Origin: Alistipes sp. | GTDB lineage: Bacteria; Bacteroidota; Bacteroidia; Bacteroidales; Rikenellaceae | Length of the DNA stretch: 64,000 nucleotides | Assembly: GCA_017437045.1 (NCBI GenBank) | Contig: JAFSBY010000028.1 | Location: forward strand, 62,001 to 126,000 | Direction: 5' to 3' | Shown: one piece after another, positions 44,918 to 53,952 of the stretch | How the letters are laid out: each line of letters begins with the position of its first letter | How positions within the stretch are numbered: the stretch's first letter is position 1 | Made by a program: the position numbers and the translations under genes | The notes under the pieces: model-generated | What the model was told of the DNA's origin: nothing | What the model saw: the letters and a program-made list of their open reading frames with translations, nothing else | Database searches by the model: none

Positions 44918-44965
44918 ACCATAGGCGGATGACTGTACAATTCTGTGCAGCCATCCGCCTATGGT
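44918..44965 (+). repeat. 14-bp stem-loop in leader of third SusC
   Basis: ACCATAGGCGGATG pairs perfectly with CATCCGCCTATGGT, with further partial pairing inside. It would start at or near the 5' end of the mRNA if the 44906 box is used; it may stabilise the mRNA or attenuate transcription. Confidence 0.65.
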
Positions 44966-45023
44966 TGTTTGGGGAAAGACAACGAAGCAACAACCTATTG
45001 TCTAACTTAAATACAGAGAAAAC

Positions 45024-48000
45024 ATGAAACAAAATTCCACGATTCGCGTTTCGGCTCTTCTCCGCAAGCTATGTTTAGTGATAGCTATGGTGGGACTGAC
45101 CGCATTCGCGTATGCGCAGCAACGTGTGACCGGTAAGGTGACGGATGCTGCAGGTCAGCCCGTAATCGGTGCCAATGTCCTCGTCGAAGGTACGATGATC
45201 GGTACAACTACGGGTGTAGATGGTAGCTATCAGCTCGAGGTTCCGGCCAACGGCAAGCTGACCATCTCGTATATCGGCTACAAGTCGCAGACGGTAGCCG
45301 TAGCCGGCAAGACGGCTGTCGACGTACAGCTTGCCGAGGATGCCGCCATGCTCGACGACGTAGTCGTTATCGGTTATGGTACGGTCAAGAAGCGCGATTT
45401 GACGGGTGCCGTAGCATCGGTCAAGAGCGACGTGATCACGATCACGCCGACAGCCAACCCGATGGAGGCACTGCAGGGTCGCGTAGCCGGTCTCGACATC
45501 ACGAAGACCAGCGGTCAGGCCGGTGCAGGTGTCAATATGCAGCTGCGTGGTAACCGTTCGTTCACGGCCAGCGGTACGCCGACCTTCATCATCGACGGTA
45601 TGCCGGGTGACTACTCGACGCTCAACCCGAACGACATCGAGTCGATCGAGGTCCTCAAGGACGCTTCCTCGACGGCTATCTACGGTTCGAGCGGTGCCAA
45701 TGGTGTGATCTTGATCACCACCAAGCAGGGTAAGGCCGGTAAGGTCAATGTAAACTTCAACGCCTACATCGGTGTAAACGGTTGGTCGACGATGCCCGAC
45801 GTACTGCAGGGTGAGGCCTATATGGAGAACCGCCGTCAGGCTGCCCGCAACGCCGGTACGTATGTAAACGATGAGGCTCTCTTCACCGATCCGACGCTCT
45901 ACGCTGCTTACAAGGCAGGTCAGAACATCGATTGGGTAGATGCCATTATGGATACGGGTATGACGCAGAACTACTCGTTGTCGGTTTCGGGTGGTAATGA
46001 CAAGACGAAGGCCTATATGTCGTTCAACTTCTCGGACGAGAAGGGTCAGTATGCACACGACCGCAACAAGGTTTACTCGACCAACATCCGCGTAGACCAT
46101 CAGGTGAATAAGTGGCTGGCTGCCGGTGTCAATATGCAGGGTTCGTTTACCTACCGCGACAGCGCGTGGGCTAAGTTGGACGATGGTCTGACGGCGATCC
46201 CGTTCGGTGAACTCTACGACGAGAACGGTGAGCTGAATCCGATCTTGCCGGGTGGTGAGTACAACCTGTTGCTCAACACGAACGAGGACAACTACCGCAA
46301 CCACAGCCAATCGACGCGCCTCTACATCAACCCCTACATCCGCATCACGCCGCTGAAGGGTCTGACGATCGAGAGCCGTCTGAATGGTTCGTTAGGCTAC
46401 TCGCGTTCGAATCAGTTTATTGGTCAGGGCTCGTTCCAGTATGTACGTGCCGGTGGCAACTGGGAGACCGACACCTCGGCTACGGTGAACAAGAACGAGA
46501 GCTACAACTATAAGTGGGAGAACATCGTAACGTACAACTTCACGGTTGCTGATGACCACGACTTCACCATCACGGGTGTAACGTCGTACAACCACAACCA
46601 GTCGGACAACGCTTCGATGACCGGTACGGGTATCAAGAACAACAAGACGCTGTGGTATGATCTGGCCAACGCCGTTACGTCGAACAACTCGACCTCGTAT
46701 ACGATGTCGAAGGGTATGGCTTACATCGGCCGTTTGAACTACTCGTACAAGGGTCGCTACCTCTTCTCGGCTTCGATTCGTCACGATGGTAGCTCGCGTC
46801 TTGCCAAGGACTATCGTTGGGATACCTTCCCCGCAGTTTCGGCCGGTTGGCGTATTTCGGACGAGGCCTTCATGGAGAACACGCGCGATTGGATGGATAA
46901 CCTGAAGCTCCGCGTAGGTTATGGTGAGACGGGTACCGCCTCGATCGATCCCTATAGCTCGGTTTCGTCGCTCGAGCAGACGATGATCACGATCGGTGAT
47001 CAGCTGATTCAGCCTACCTACAACTTCACGCAGACGGTTGCCAACAAGTCGCTGGGTTGGGAGCGTTCGAAGAGCTGGAACATCGGTGTGGATGCTTCGT
47101 TCTTTGGTGGCCGCATCGACCTGACGATGGACTACTACAACACGAAGACCGAAGGTGTTATCTGGAAGAAGAACCTGCCGATCATCAACGGTGGTTATGC
47201 CTATAACAAGCCCTTCAATACCAACGTAAACATTGCTGAGACGAAGAACAAGGGTATCGAGATCCTCTTGAACACGCGTAACATCGTCAAGAAAGACTTC
47301 ACGTGGAACACCACCATCACCTTCGCCTACAACAAGGAGGAGATCACGAAGCTGGCCGGCACCGAAAACGAGGTTGTGATCAACGGTGACTATGCACTGG
47401 CTATGGGTGAGGCTGTAAACTCGTATCGCGCCCTGAAGAAGGTGGGCATCTGGCAGACGCACGAGGCTGCCGAGGCTGCTATCTTTGGTCAGGATGCCGG
47501 TCACATCAAGATCGACGTGCCGGGTCTGGTACGCCACAGCGAGGGTGGTTCGGTTTACTACACGAAGGTAGATGCCGATGGTGTTGAGCATCGTTATGAT
47601 GCCGCTAATCCGTATGCTATCTCGGATGCCGACGCACAGATCATTGGTCACAACTCGCCCGATTGGACGATGGGTATCAACAACACCTTCACCTACAAGA
47701 ACTTCGACCTGTCGATCTACATGTATCTGCGTTGGGGCTCGATGTTCAAGTACAGCCTGGCTACGGACTACGATCCGACGGGTGTAAACAACTATCCGGC
47801 ACACTTCAACGTTTGGTCGCCGACCAATCCGTCGAACGATTTCCCGGCACTCGACGCCAATATCTCGAACAAGTTGGCTGACTACACCGGTTTCTCGAGC
47901 TTGGCCTATGTAGATGGTTCGTTCTTCAAGATCAAGAACATCACGCTGGGTTACACGTTGCCTTCGAAGGTTTGCAAGAAGATCGGTATCCAGAACCTGC

Positions 48001-48137
48001 GCGTTTACGGTACGATCACCAATCCGCTCGTAGTTGCTAAGAGCGACATCCTGAAGGATTACGATCCTGAGTTGAACGGTAACCTGGATTATCCGCTCAC
48101 CAAGCAGCTGGTATTCGGTGTGAACTTCTCGTTCTAA
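45024..48137 (+). CDS. SusC/RagA-family TonB-dependent transporter (third)
   Basis: 1037 residues, about 90 shorter than the mirror pair and clearly a different branch. Signal peptide of about 31 residues (ends TAFAYA|QQ); CarboxypepD_reg-like domain VTDAAGQPVIGANVLVEG ... ISYIGYKSQ; linker DDVVVIGYGTVKKRDLTGAV; plug with TPTFIIDGMPGDYS and IEVLKDASSTAIYGSSGANG; barrel ends QLVFGVNFSF. The genes are in a separate transcription unit behind a complex leader. Ligand unknown; location in the pectin-type locus suggests another pectin fragment or side chain. Confidence 0.95.
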   Translation: MKQNSTIRVSALLRKLCLVIAMVGLTAFAYAQQRVTGKVTDAAGQPVIGANVLVEGTMIGTTTGVDGSYQLEVPANGKLTISYIGYKSQTVAVAGKTAVDVQLAEDAAMLDDVVVIGYGTVKKRDLTGAVASVKSDVITITPTANPMEALQGRVAGLDITKTSGQAGAGVNMQLRGNRSFTASGTPTFIIDGMPGDYSTLNPNDIESIEVLKDASSTAIYGSSGANGVILITTKQGKAGKVNVNFNAYIGVNGWSTMPDVLQGEAYMENRRQAARNAGTYVNDEALFTDPTLYAAYKAGQNIDWVDAIMDTGMTQNYSLSVSGGNDKTKAYMSFNFSDEKGQYAHDRNKVYSTNIRVDHQVNKWLAAGVNMQGSFTYRDSAWAKLDDGLTAIPFGELYDENGELNPILPGGEYNLLLNTNEDNYRNHSQSTRLYINPYIRITPLKGLTIESRLNGSLGYSRSNQFIGQGSFQYVRAGGNWETDTSATVNKNESYNYKWENIVTYNFTVADDHDFTITGVTSYNHNQSDNASMTGTGIKNNKTLWYDLANAVTSNNSTSYTMSKGMAYIGRLNYSYKGRYLFSASIRHDGSSRLAKDYRWDTFPAVSAGWRISDEAFMENTRDWMDNLKLRVGYGETGTASIDPYSSVSSLEQTMITIGDQLIQPTYNFTQTVANKSLGWERSKSWNIGVDASFFGGRIDLTMDYYNTKTEGVIWKKNLPIINGGYAYNKPFNTNVNIAETKNKGIEILLNTRNIVKKDFTWNTTITFAYNKEEITKLAGTENEVVINGDYALAMGEAVNSYRALKKVGIWQTHEAAEAAIFGQDAGHIKIDVPGLVRHSEGGSVYYTKVDADGVEHRYDAANPYAISDADAQIIGHNSPDWTMGINNTFTYKNFDLSIYMYLRWGSMFKYSLATDYDPTGVNNYPAHFNVWSPTNPSNDFPALDANISNKLADYTGFSSLAYVDGSFFKIKNITLGYTLPSKVCKKIGIQNLRVYGTITNPLVVAKSDILKDYDPELNGNLDYPLTKQLVFGVNFSF

Positions 48138-48166
48138 TATCACAAACCAAAACATAGAAACAGATT

Positions 48167-50200
48167 ATGAAAAAGATATTATTTGCTTTGATCGCCTGCG
48201 CGGGTCTTTCGATGACGGCTTGCAGCCTCGACGAGTACAACCCGAAGGAGATCACCGGTGACGAGATCCTCGCCACCTACGATGGCTTCTATGGTATGCA
48301 GGCCCAGTGCTATGCCCCGATCTATGGCCAGCTCTACACCGTTACGGACTTCATCGCAATGGCCGAGGGTGGTACCGACCTGTGGGTAACAGCCAATAAC
48401 AAGACCCACACCAAGGAGATGTTCTACTACGAGTCGCTCGTACCGTCGGCAAACAAGGGCTGGGACAAAGCCTTTACGCAGATGTACAGCGCATTGGGTC
48501 TTTGCAACGCAGTCATCGGCCGTGCCGATGCGGTTGCCGAGAATCCCGAGTATGTCAAGGTGCTGAAGGCCGAGGCACACTTCCTGCGTGGCTACTACCA
48601 CCTGCTGCTGACGACCTACTACGGCCCGATCACGCTCGTAACGAGCGAGCCGTCGGAGAGCCCGATTCTGGCTCCGCAGCGCAACACGCTGAGCGACATC
48701 TACTCGCTGATCATCAGCGACCTGAAAACGGCTGTCGAGGTGTTGGGTGAGACGCCGTTCGAGAACAACCGTCAGCGTCCGACCAAGGCTGCTGCTCGCG
48801 GTATGCTGGCTCGCGCCTACATTCAGGGTGCCGGTCAGGGTCTCTCGGAGAATGGTAAGAGCTACTATGAGCTGGCCAAGGAGGTTGCCGAGGCGATGAT
48901 TGCCGACTATGGCACGTCGAAGATGTACACCGACATCAACGATATGTGGGCCGACGCCAACAACCGTAACAACAAGGAGATGCTCTTCGTTGCCGGTGGT
49001 GTGATCGACAATGGTGATTCGAACTTCTACTGGTATGCACAGCCGGGTAACAACAAGATCTTTGGTTTCACCTACCCGGGTCTGAACAACATCAACGACC
49101 TGAGCGGTATCAAGGATAACAAGAACGGTACCGCCGGTTCGCACGCCTACGGTCGTTTGAACAGCGGTATTATGGTTCCGACGAAGTACCTGATCGACGC
49201 TTTCGATATGTCGTGGGACAAGCGTTGGGAGAACTCGTTCCAGACCGCTTTTGGTCGTGGTTCGTTCCTCGGTTGGTCGTCCCCGACCTACGAGAAGGCC
49301 ACCTTCGAGCTGACGGCAGAACTTTGCGCTAAGTACGACATTGACCCGCAGCACGTTGGCAAGAAGATCTACCCGCTCTACAACGCAGGTGATAATCCGG
49401 TGAAGGCCTATCCCAATGCCGGTAATCAGTACACGGTACGTGTATGGCCGTTGGGCAACACGAACGGTCTGTACGAGGATCTCGTAGAGGTGAAGAAGCC
49501 TTACGTAATCGACCCGACGACCATTACGCCGGCCGAGAACCGTCTCTTCCTCTATCTCTCGAAGAAGAAGATGTCGGATAGCGAGAAGGCTCAGTATCAG
49601 TTCCCGATCGTGAACATCGACGATATGATCACGGCCAATGGCTCGTGGGTAGAGAATGCCGATGCGATGACTGCATTGAAGGATAAGACCAGCAACGTAT
49701 GGCAGATGTATCCCGCTATGAACAAATACCAGTGGGGCTACGACGGTGTATTCTACGGCTCGAACCTGCAGGTGAAGAATGGCGACATCATCATCCTGCG
49801 TATGGCCGAGATCTACCTGATCGCTGCCGAGGCTAATGTGGCTTTGGGTGATGGCGCTACGGCTGCCCAGTACCTCAACGTACTGCGTAAGCGTGCAGCC
49901 CGTCAGGGTGTTTCGGAGTCGGTTTGGAAGCTGACGTCGGCCGACAAGGAGGTCGTACTCGACGAGTATGCTCGTGAGCTTTGCGGCGAGTATCAGCGTT
50001 GGGCTGTGCTGCAGCGTAACGGTGCTTTGAAGGATCGTCTGACGAAGTACAACAAGCGCGCTGCTGCTGCCTTCCAAGACCACTGCGTATGGCGTCCCAT
50101 GTCGCAGACCTTCCTGCAGCAGATCGACAACGCCGAGGAGTATGGTGACAACGGTTACGGCACGACGGCTAAGTCGGGTCTGGACGGTTATCTCCAGTAA
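48167..50200 (+). CDS. SusD/RagB-family surface lipoprotein (third)
   Basis: 677 residues. Lipoprotein signal MKKILFALIACAGLSMTACS with lipobox MTAC. SusD features: LDEYNPKEITGDEI, LKAEAHFLRGYYHLLLTTYYGPI, AARGMLARAYI, then the C-terminal ILRMAEIYLIAAEANVALGD and ARELCGEYQRWAVL. 29 bases after the third SusC gene, so the two form an operon, ended by a strong terminator at 50229-50266. Confidence 0.95.
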   Translation: MKKILFALIACAGLSMTACSLDEYNPKEITGDEILATYDGFYGMQAQCYAPIYGQLYTVTDFIAMAEGGTDLWVTANNKTHTKEMFYYESLVPSANKGWDKAFTQMYSALGLCNAVIGRADAVAENPEYVKVLKAEAHFLRGYYHLLLTTYYGPITLVTSEPSESPILAPQRNTLSDIYSLIISDLKTAVEVLGETPFENNRQRPTKAAARGMLARAYIQGAGQGLSENGKSYYELAKEVAEAMIADYGTSKMYTDINDMWADANNRNNKEMLFVAGGVIDNGDSNFYWYAQPGNNKIFGFTYPGLNNINDLSGIKDNKNGTAGSHAYGRLNSGIMVPTKYLIDAFDMSWDKRWENSFQTAFGRGSFLGWSSPTYEKATFELTAELCAKYDIDPQHVGKKIYPLYNAGDNPVKAYPNAGNQYTVRVWPLGNTNGLYEDLVEVKKPYVIDPTTITPAENRLFLYLSKKKMSDSEKAQYQFPIVNIDDMITANGSWVENADAMTALKDKTSNVWQMYPAMNKYQWGYDGVFYGSNLQVKNGDIIILRMAEIYLIAAEANVALGDGATAAQYLNVLRKRAARQGVSESVWKLTSADKEVVLDEYARELCGEYQRWAVLQRNGALKDRLTKYNKRAAAAFQDHCVWRPMSQTFLQQIDNAEEYGDNGYGTTAKSGLDGYLQ

Positions 50201-50228
50201 TCGTCGGCTTGACCAACGGTCATAAACA

Positions 50229-50266
50229 AGGGAGTGTCTAACAAGTTTTGTAGACACTCCCTTTTT
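50229..50266 (+). terminator. Terminator of third SusCD operon
   Basis: Stem GGGAGTGTCT/AGACACTCCC with flanking A/T pairs, followed by CTTTTTG on the plus strand. Confidence 0.88.
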
Positions 50267-50448
50267 GTTAGAAGTTTGTATAACAAGAGGGATTTCAAGG
50301 CTTGCGTAGCCCGAAAAAGCGCAGTTTACTCGGTGTAAATGAGCATTTTGAGGGTAAGCGTAACGCAGAAATCACCTTGTTAAACAACTTCTTTTCGTTT
50401 GATCGCCTCAACCAGGATAGCGCCCCTTCTTGGCCAACCATTGGCAAA
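50267..50448. other. Intergenic stretch, possible dispersed repeat
   Basis: Contains self-similar fragments (TTGTTAGAAGTTT, CTTGTTAAACAACTTC) related to the terminator arms just before it. No gene or promoter recognised. Confidence 0.35.
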
Positions 50449-50784
50449 TTAAAAAAGCCGGACTACTGTTCGTTCGGTCAAGCACATCGTCTGGTAATCC
50501 AGGCCCGAGAGCAGCACCAGGCGTTCGGAGGTGGGATCCACCAACGGCGGAAGCAACTCCGCAAGGGGTGTCGTGTGGTCATGTACTACCGCTGCAAAGG
50601 CTTCACACGAAAGCCCCACCACCAACACCCCGGCATAAAACTCGGTAAAGGATTCCCGATCGGGGGTCGAGCAACGCCCGACGGCAAGCACACATCCCTC
50701 GTCCGAGAGCTCCACCAGCGGTTCCCGAACCCATTCTCCTCTATAAAACAGCAGATTAGAGGCTATCTTTCTCGATGGCTGCAC
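50449..50784 (-). CDS. Small hypothetical protein, start codon unclear
   Basis: An open frame whose last 100 residues look protein-like: NLLFYRGEWVREPLVEL, CVLAVGRCSTPDRESFTEFYAGVLV, then PLAELLPPLV and RLVLLSGLDYQTM. There is no ATG in this frame. The likely natural N-terminus is near LLFYRGEW, immediately after the stop of the preceding gene, where only CTG codons are available (50754); in-frame GTG (50784) or TTG (50802, 50841) would overlap the preceding gene. It may use a non-standard start by coupling, or may have lost its start. Last gene of the long minus-strand operon. Family not recognised. Confidence 0.45.
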   Translation of the reverse strand: MQPSRKIASNLLFYRGEWVREPLVELSDEGCVLAVGRCSTPDRESFTEFYAGVLVVGLSCEAFAAVVHDHTTPLAELLPPLVDPTSERLVLLSGLDYQTMCLTERTVVRLF

Positions 50785-51580
50785 GCAAGAATTGGTCGGC
50801 AAAGATACGTACCTTGAGCTGACGCTCGTAGAGTTGATCAATCGCCACCTCGGCCGGGGGTGTATGGCTGATCCGCAGATTCGTCACCGTAATCGAGGGG
50901 CGTTTAGGCTTCTCGATGAAGGCCAGCAACTTCAGATGCAGTTTTCGGGCCGCCGTATCGATTGTCATCGCGCGCGAGGCATGATCCTCGACATGACGAC
51001 GCAGTTGGAAATACTGCGTTTGCTCCTTCTCTCCCTCCGAGTTCTCCACCCAGATACGTCGCTGCAAGCGGGTGTTTTCGTCCAGCGAGTCTACCAGATA
51101 ATCATACTGCACCTCGTAGCTACCCGGCTCCACATCGATCGAAATGGACAGTTTAACTGTATCACGCAACGAGCGCACACGAATCCGATCCTGCTCATAG
51201 ACCGTGCGGCGAGCCGAGCGCAAGGCGACCTGTTTGATCGTATCGAGAGCTGCGACCTCGCGGTTGTAGAACTTCTCCTCGGCCTCGAGCAGATCAATGG
51301 CCGCCTCCACAACATCGCTCAAGCGGGCACTTTTGCGCTTCGAGAAGTTACCGATCGTATATTGCACATCCTCGGTCGTATAACCATAGCGGGCAAAGAT
51401 CGGGGCATAGATGTTCAGCGAATCAATATCGACCCGCTGGCGTTCGATATAGGCATTCGTGAGGAAGGCGTCATGAAAAATCTGCGCCAACTCATCGTCG
51501 GGAATAATCGTATGCTGACTGCAGGCAGTCGAAAGCAGAGTCAGTGCCGCCACAAGCGGCCAAGTCAAGCGTTTTATCAT
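50756..51580 (-). CDS. DUF4296 lipoprotein
   Basis: 274 residues from ATG at 51580, preceded by AAGGAG and overlapping the upstream stop as TGATG; a GTG one codon earlier is rejected. Lipoprotein signal MIKRLTWPLVAALTLLSTAC. The DUF4296 phrase IIPDDELAQIFHDAFLTNAY follows directly, then GYTTEDVQYTIGNFSKR. The C-terminal half is a charged region with beta character (KLSISIDVEPGSYEVQYDYLV). DUF4296 proteins are usually about 100-150 residues, so the C-terminal extension is notable. Function unknown; translationally coupled to a LolC/E-type permease, so lipoprotein traffic or envelope maintenance is a fair guess. Confidence 0.8.
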   Translation of the reverse strand: MIKRLTWPLVAALTLLSTACSQHTIIPDDELAQIFHDAFLTNAYIERQRVDIDSLNIYAPIFARYGYTTEDVQYTIGNFSKRKSARLSDVVEAAIDLLEAEEKFYNREVAALDTIKQVALRSARRTVYEQDRIRVRSLRDTVKLSISIDVEPGSYEVQYDYLVDSLDENTRLQRRIWVENSEGEKEQTQYFQLRRHVEDHASRAMTIDTAARKLHLKLLAFIEKPKRPSITVTNLRISHTPPAEVAIDQLYERQLKVRIFADQFLRAAIEKDSL

Positions 51581-52782
51581 CACTCCTTATTTTTAATCAT
51601 CGTACGCACGGTCAGCGTCGAAAGTCCCCATGCCACCCCCGCAAAGGTGAGCAGAACCAGGACCAAATCGCCCACGTGCAACTCTACCGGATAGCTTTGC
51701 GTCAAGAAACTTGTCGCCGGGATCTCTATCCACCCGAAATAGGCCTGTCCGAGCGTCAGCCCGACCCCTAACAAGAGACCGAGGAGTGCTCCAAGCCCGC
51801 AAATCAGATAACCCTCATGGCGGAAAATCGCACGAATGAAGGTGTGTGTAGCCCCCATAGCCCGCAGGGTAATCCGCTCATCGCGTTTCTCCAAAATCAG
51901 CATCGAGAGGGCCCCAATCACCGAGAAAGAGGCGACAAGCAGCACCAAGAGGGCGATGAAAAAGACACCCCACTTCTCGTAGTTCATCAGCCGATAGAAC
52001 GAGGCGCGCAGCTGATCACGATTCTCCACACGGAAGGCCTCGCCGAGTTGCTCCTGCAAGGCCTGTTGTACCGCTCCAACCTGCCCTTCACGGCACCCCA
52101 CCAGCAATGCCGAAGCACGTCCCGATCGCTCCAAGAGCCGTTGTGCAAAGCGCAGCGGGGCGATGACATAACCACTCTCGTCGGCATAATCGGCCGCGAA
52201 GATCCCCTCCACCTCCACCCGCGCACGGGTGTAGTTGCCCATCGGCACAAGGGTCGAAAAAGAGCCTCTACGCAAGGCGTAGAGATACATCGTCCGATCA
52301 GCCAACGAACGCACTCCCAACTGATAGGCCATCGTCTGTCCGATCAGCAACCGATCCAACTCGCCCAACTCCACGCGGCTCGTTCCCGAGACAATGGCCG
52401 GCTCGAGGGCTACCACCTGCGGATAGTTCGGATCGACCCCTCGCAGCGTGGTCGTCGCCTGTCGATCGTTCCCCTCCATGAGAATCTGCTGTTCGAGGAT
52501 GGCCGAGTAGGCCTCCACCCCCGCCACTGTTCCGATACGGGCCGTATCTAACTCTTCGAGCAAAAAGCTCTGCCCCGTGGTGGGGCTGATGCGCAGATCG
52601 GCATCGAAGACCGAGTAGTTGCTGCGGATGAGCTGCTCAAAGCCATTGAAGACCGAAAGCAGGATGATCATCGCTGCCACCGGCATAGCTACCGCCACGA
52701 CGCTCAAGGTCGCAATCAGGTTGATCACCGAGCGCGACTTGGACGAGAAGAGGTAACGGCGGGCGAAGAGCAGCGAGAGCAT
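51580..52782 (-). CDS. LolC/LolE-type ABC transporter permease
   Basis: 400 residues. Layout of the lipoprotein-releasing/FtsX family: an N-terminal membrane helix (INLIATLSVVAVAMPVAAMIILLSVFNGF), a periplasmic domain of about 210 residues, and three C-terminal helices (FFIALLVLLVASFSVIGALSMLI, LICGLGALLGLLLGVGLTL, LVLVLLTFAGVAWGLSTLTV). The cytosolic EKRDERITLRAMGA segment is the coupling helix contacting the LolD ATPase. It extracts lipoproteins from the inner membrane for transfer to LolA. No ATPase partner is encoded nearby, which is common in Bacteroidetes. Six bases after rbfA. Confidence 0.88.
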   Translation of the reverse strand: MLSLLFARRYLFSSKSRSVINLIATLSVVAVAMPVAAMIILLSVFNGFEQLIRSNYSVFDADLRISPTTGQSFLLEELDTARIGTVAGVEAYSAILEQQILMEGNDRQATTTLRGVDPNYPQVVALEPAIVSGTSRVELGELDRLLIGQTMAYQLGVRSLADRTMYLYALRRGSFSTLVPMGNYTRARVEVEGIFAADYADESGYVIAPLRFAQRLLERSGRASALLVGCREGQVGAVQQALQEQLGEAFRVENRDQLRASFYRLMNYEKWGVFFIALLVLLVASFSVIGALSMLILEKRDERITLRAMGATHTFIRAIFRHEGYLICGLGALLGLLLGVGLTLGQAYFGWIEIPATSFLTQSYPVELHVGDLVLVLLTFAGVAWGLSTLTVRTMIKNKE

Positions 52783-52788
52783 GGCCGA

Positions 52789-53127
52789 TTAACGTTTCAG
52801 TGCCTCGTCGATGTGGTCGATATACTCGAGCGAATCGTCGAGGAAGAATTGCAATTCGGGCACATTCTTCAGCTGGTTGCGAATGCGACGTCCCAATTCG
52901 CGGCGGAGGAGCCAATTGTTCTCCTCCAGGCTCTTCAGCAGAGCCTCGTGCTGCTCAAAGGGGAAGACGCTCACATAGATCTTCGCATAGCCAAAATCGG
53001 GCGATACACGCACCGTAGTCACAGTCACGAGCAGCCCTCGCACCAGATGAGCGGCCTCCTTCTGGAAGATCTCCGCAATATCCTTCTGGATCTGCTTGGC
53101 GACCTTTTGTTGACGCGTTGTTTCCAT
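52789..53127 (-). CDS. rbfA: 30S ribosome-binding factor RbfA
   Basis: 112 residues, the usual length. KH-like fold with family blocks RQQKVAKQIQKDIAEIF, VTVTTVRVSPDFGYAKIYVSVF, LRRELGRRIRNQLKNVPELQFFLDDS and a C-terminal helix DHIDEAL. RbfA helps 16S rRNA 5'-end maturation of the small ribosomal subunit and cold adaptation. Gene order rbfA-lolC/E is common in Bacteroidetes. Confidence 0.96.
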   Translation of the reverse strand: METTRQQKVAKQIQKDIAEIFQKEAAHLVRGLLVTVTTVRVSPDFGYAKIYVSVFPFEQHEALLKSLEENNWLLRRELGRRIRNQLKNVPELQFFLDDSLEYIDHIDEALKR

Positions 53128-53151
53128 ATCGTGTAAATAGCTGTTTATGAT

Positions 53152-53943
53152 TTATTTGCTGTATTCAAAGACTTCACGATTCTTCTCACGCTTTCGGCGC
53201 GGTTTCCACGCCTCGAAGCCCTCCTTACCAAAGCGGTAGTTCATACCAATCGTGATCGTCAGGTTGTCGAGTGGCGAACGCAAAGGGGTCAGCGTAAAGC
53301 CCTCGATCGTGTCGTAGTGTTTGTTGCGATTCTTCAGAATATCGGCATACCCAAAGTAGTAACGCACGCGAGCATTCAGTTCATACTGACCCAGCAACAC
53401 CGCTACACCACCACCACCGACCAGGCCATAGCCCCATCGGTTATCGCGCACGGTCGAGAAGTGGTAGTCGTGTTTCTCGGTCTGCTTGACGCCATCGACA
53501 ATCTTCTCCATCTCGTAGGTCGAGGAGATGTTGTAGGAGAGGGTTACACCCGCCTCGGCATAGAGACGAATGCGTCGCTTGAGCATGTAGGTATGGGGCT
53601 GCCAGACGAGGGGCAGGACCAACGAGTTTACGTTGCGCGTGTAGTAGAGGTAATCCTTCGGATCATCCACGCGATTGACATTCGTGGCGATCGAAAAACC
53701 GCGTTGCATAAACTCCAAATCGGCACCTACAGCACCTACGACGCGCTGCGACGTATAGTAACGCCACGAAAAGCCTCCGGTCAGAATACCCCAAATGGGC
53801 TTGGTCTCCTGGGTGGGCTCGAAGCGGCCGCTGGCCATACCGCCACCCACATTAAAACCGATCGTATGCTGTGCCGAGCTGCGTGTCAAGCCTCCCACCA
53901 AAACAGCTCCAACGAGGAGCCATGTATAAATGATTCGTTTCAT
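53152..53943 (-). CDS. PorT-like outer-membrane beta-barrel protein
   Basis: 263 residues. Signal peptide MKRIIYTWLLVGAVLVGGLTRSSA, then eight or so amphipathic strands (HTIGFNVGGGMASGRF, GILTGGFSWRYY, GAVGADLEFMQRGF, RLYAEAGVTLSYNIS, YGLVGGGGVAVLLG, ELNARVRYYFGYAD, LTITIGMNYRFG) and a short basic tail (KPRRKREKNR). Fits the outer-membrane beta-barrel/PorT family. No enzymatic motif. Lies between the Ig-like lipoprotein gene (9-base gap) and rbfA in a long operon. Confidence 0.78.
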   Translation of the reverse strand: MKRIIYTWLLVGAVLVGGLTRSSAQHTIGFNVGGGMASGRFEPTQETKPIWGILTGGFSWRYYTSQRVVGAVGADLEFMQRGFSIATNVNRVDDPKDYLYYTRNVNSLVLPLVWQPHTYMLKRRIRLYAEAGVTLSYNISSTYEMEKIVDGVKQTEKHDYHFSTVRDNRWGYGLVGGGGVAVLLGQYELNARVRYYFGYADILKNRNKHYDTIEGFTLTPLRSPLDNLTITIGMNYRFGKEGFEAWKPRRKREKNREVFEYSK

Positions 53944-53952
53944 GTCGCTGGA

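Larger units (their letters stand above)
44683..45023. other. Intergenic region before third SusC/SusD pair
   Basis: 341 bases holding a possible stem after susD (about 44703-44734), a perfect 10-bp inverted repeat (44754-44791), a run of nine G (44868-44876), a weak -7 box (44906-44913) and a 14-bp stem-loop (44918-44965). No reading frame is supported. Confidence 0.7.

Noticed and set aside
44683-45023. Riboswitch before the third SusC
   Set aside because: Stem-loops do not match any known aptamer pattern I can recognise; simple hairpins explain them.
50302-50817. 171-codon plus-strand frame
   Set aside because: Lies opposite the minus-strand protein-like frame and the DUF4296 gene; its composition looks like an antisense shadow.
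50449-50841. Insertion sequence or transposase remnants around the PUL edges
   Set aside because: No transposase motif, target duplication or terminal inverted repeat found at either end of the locus.
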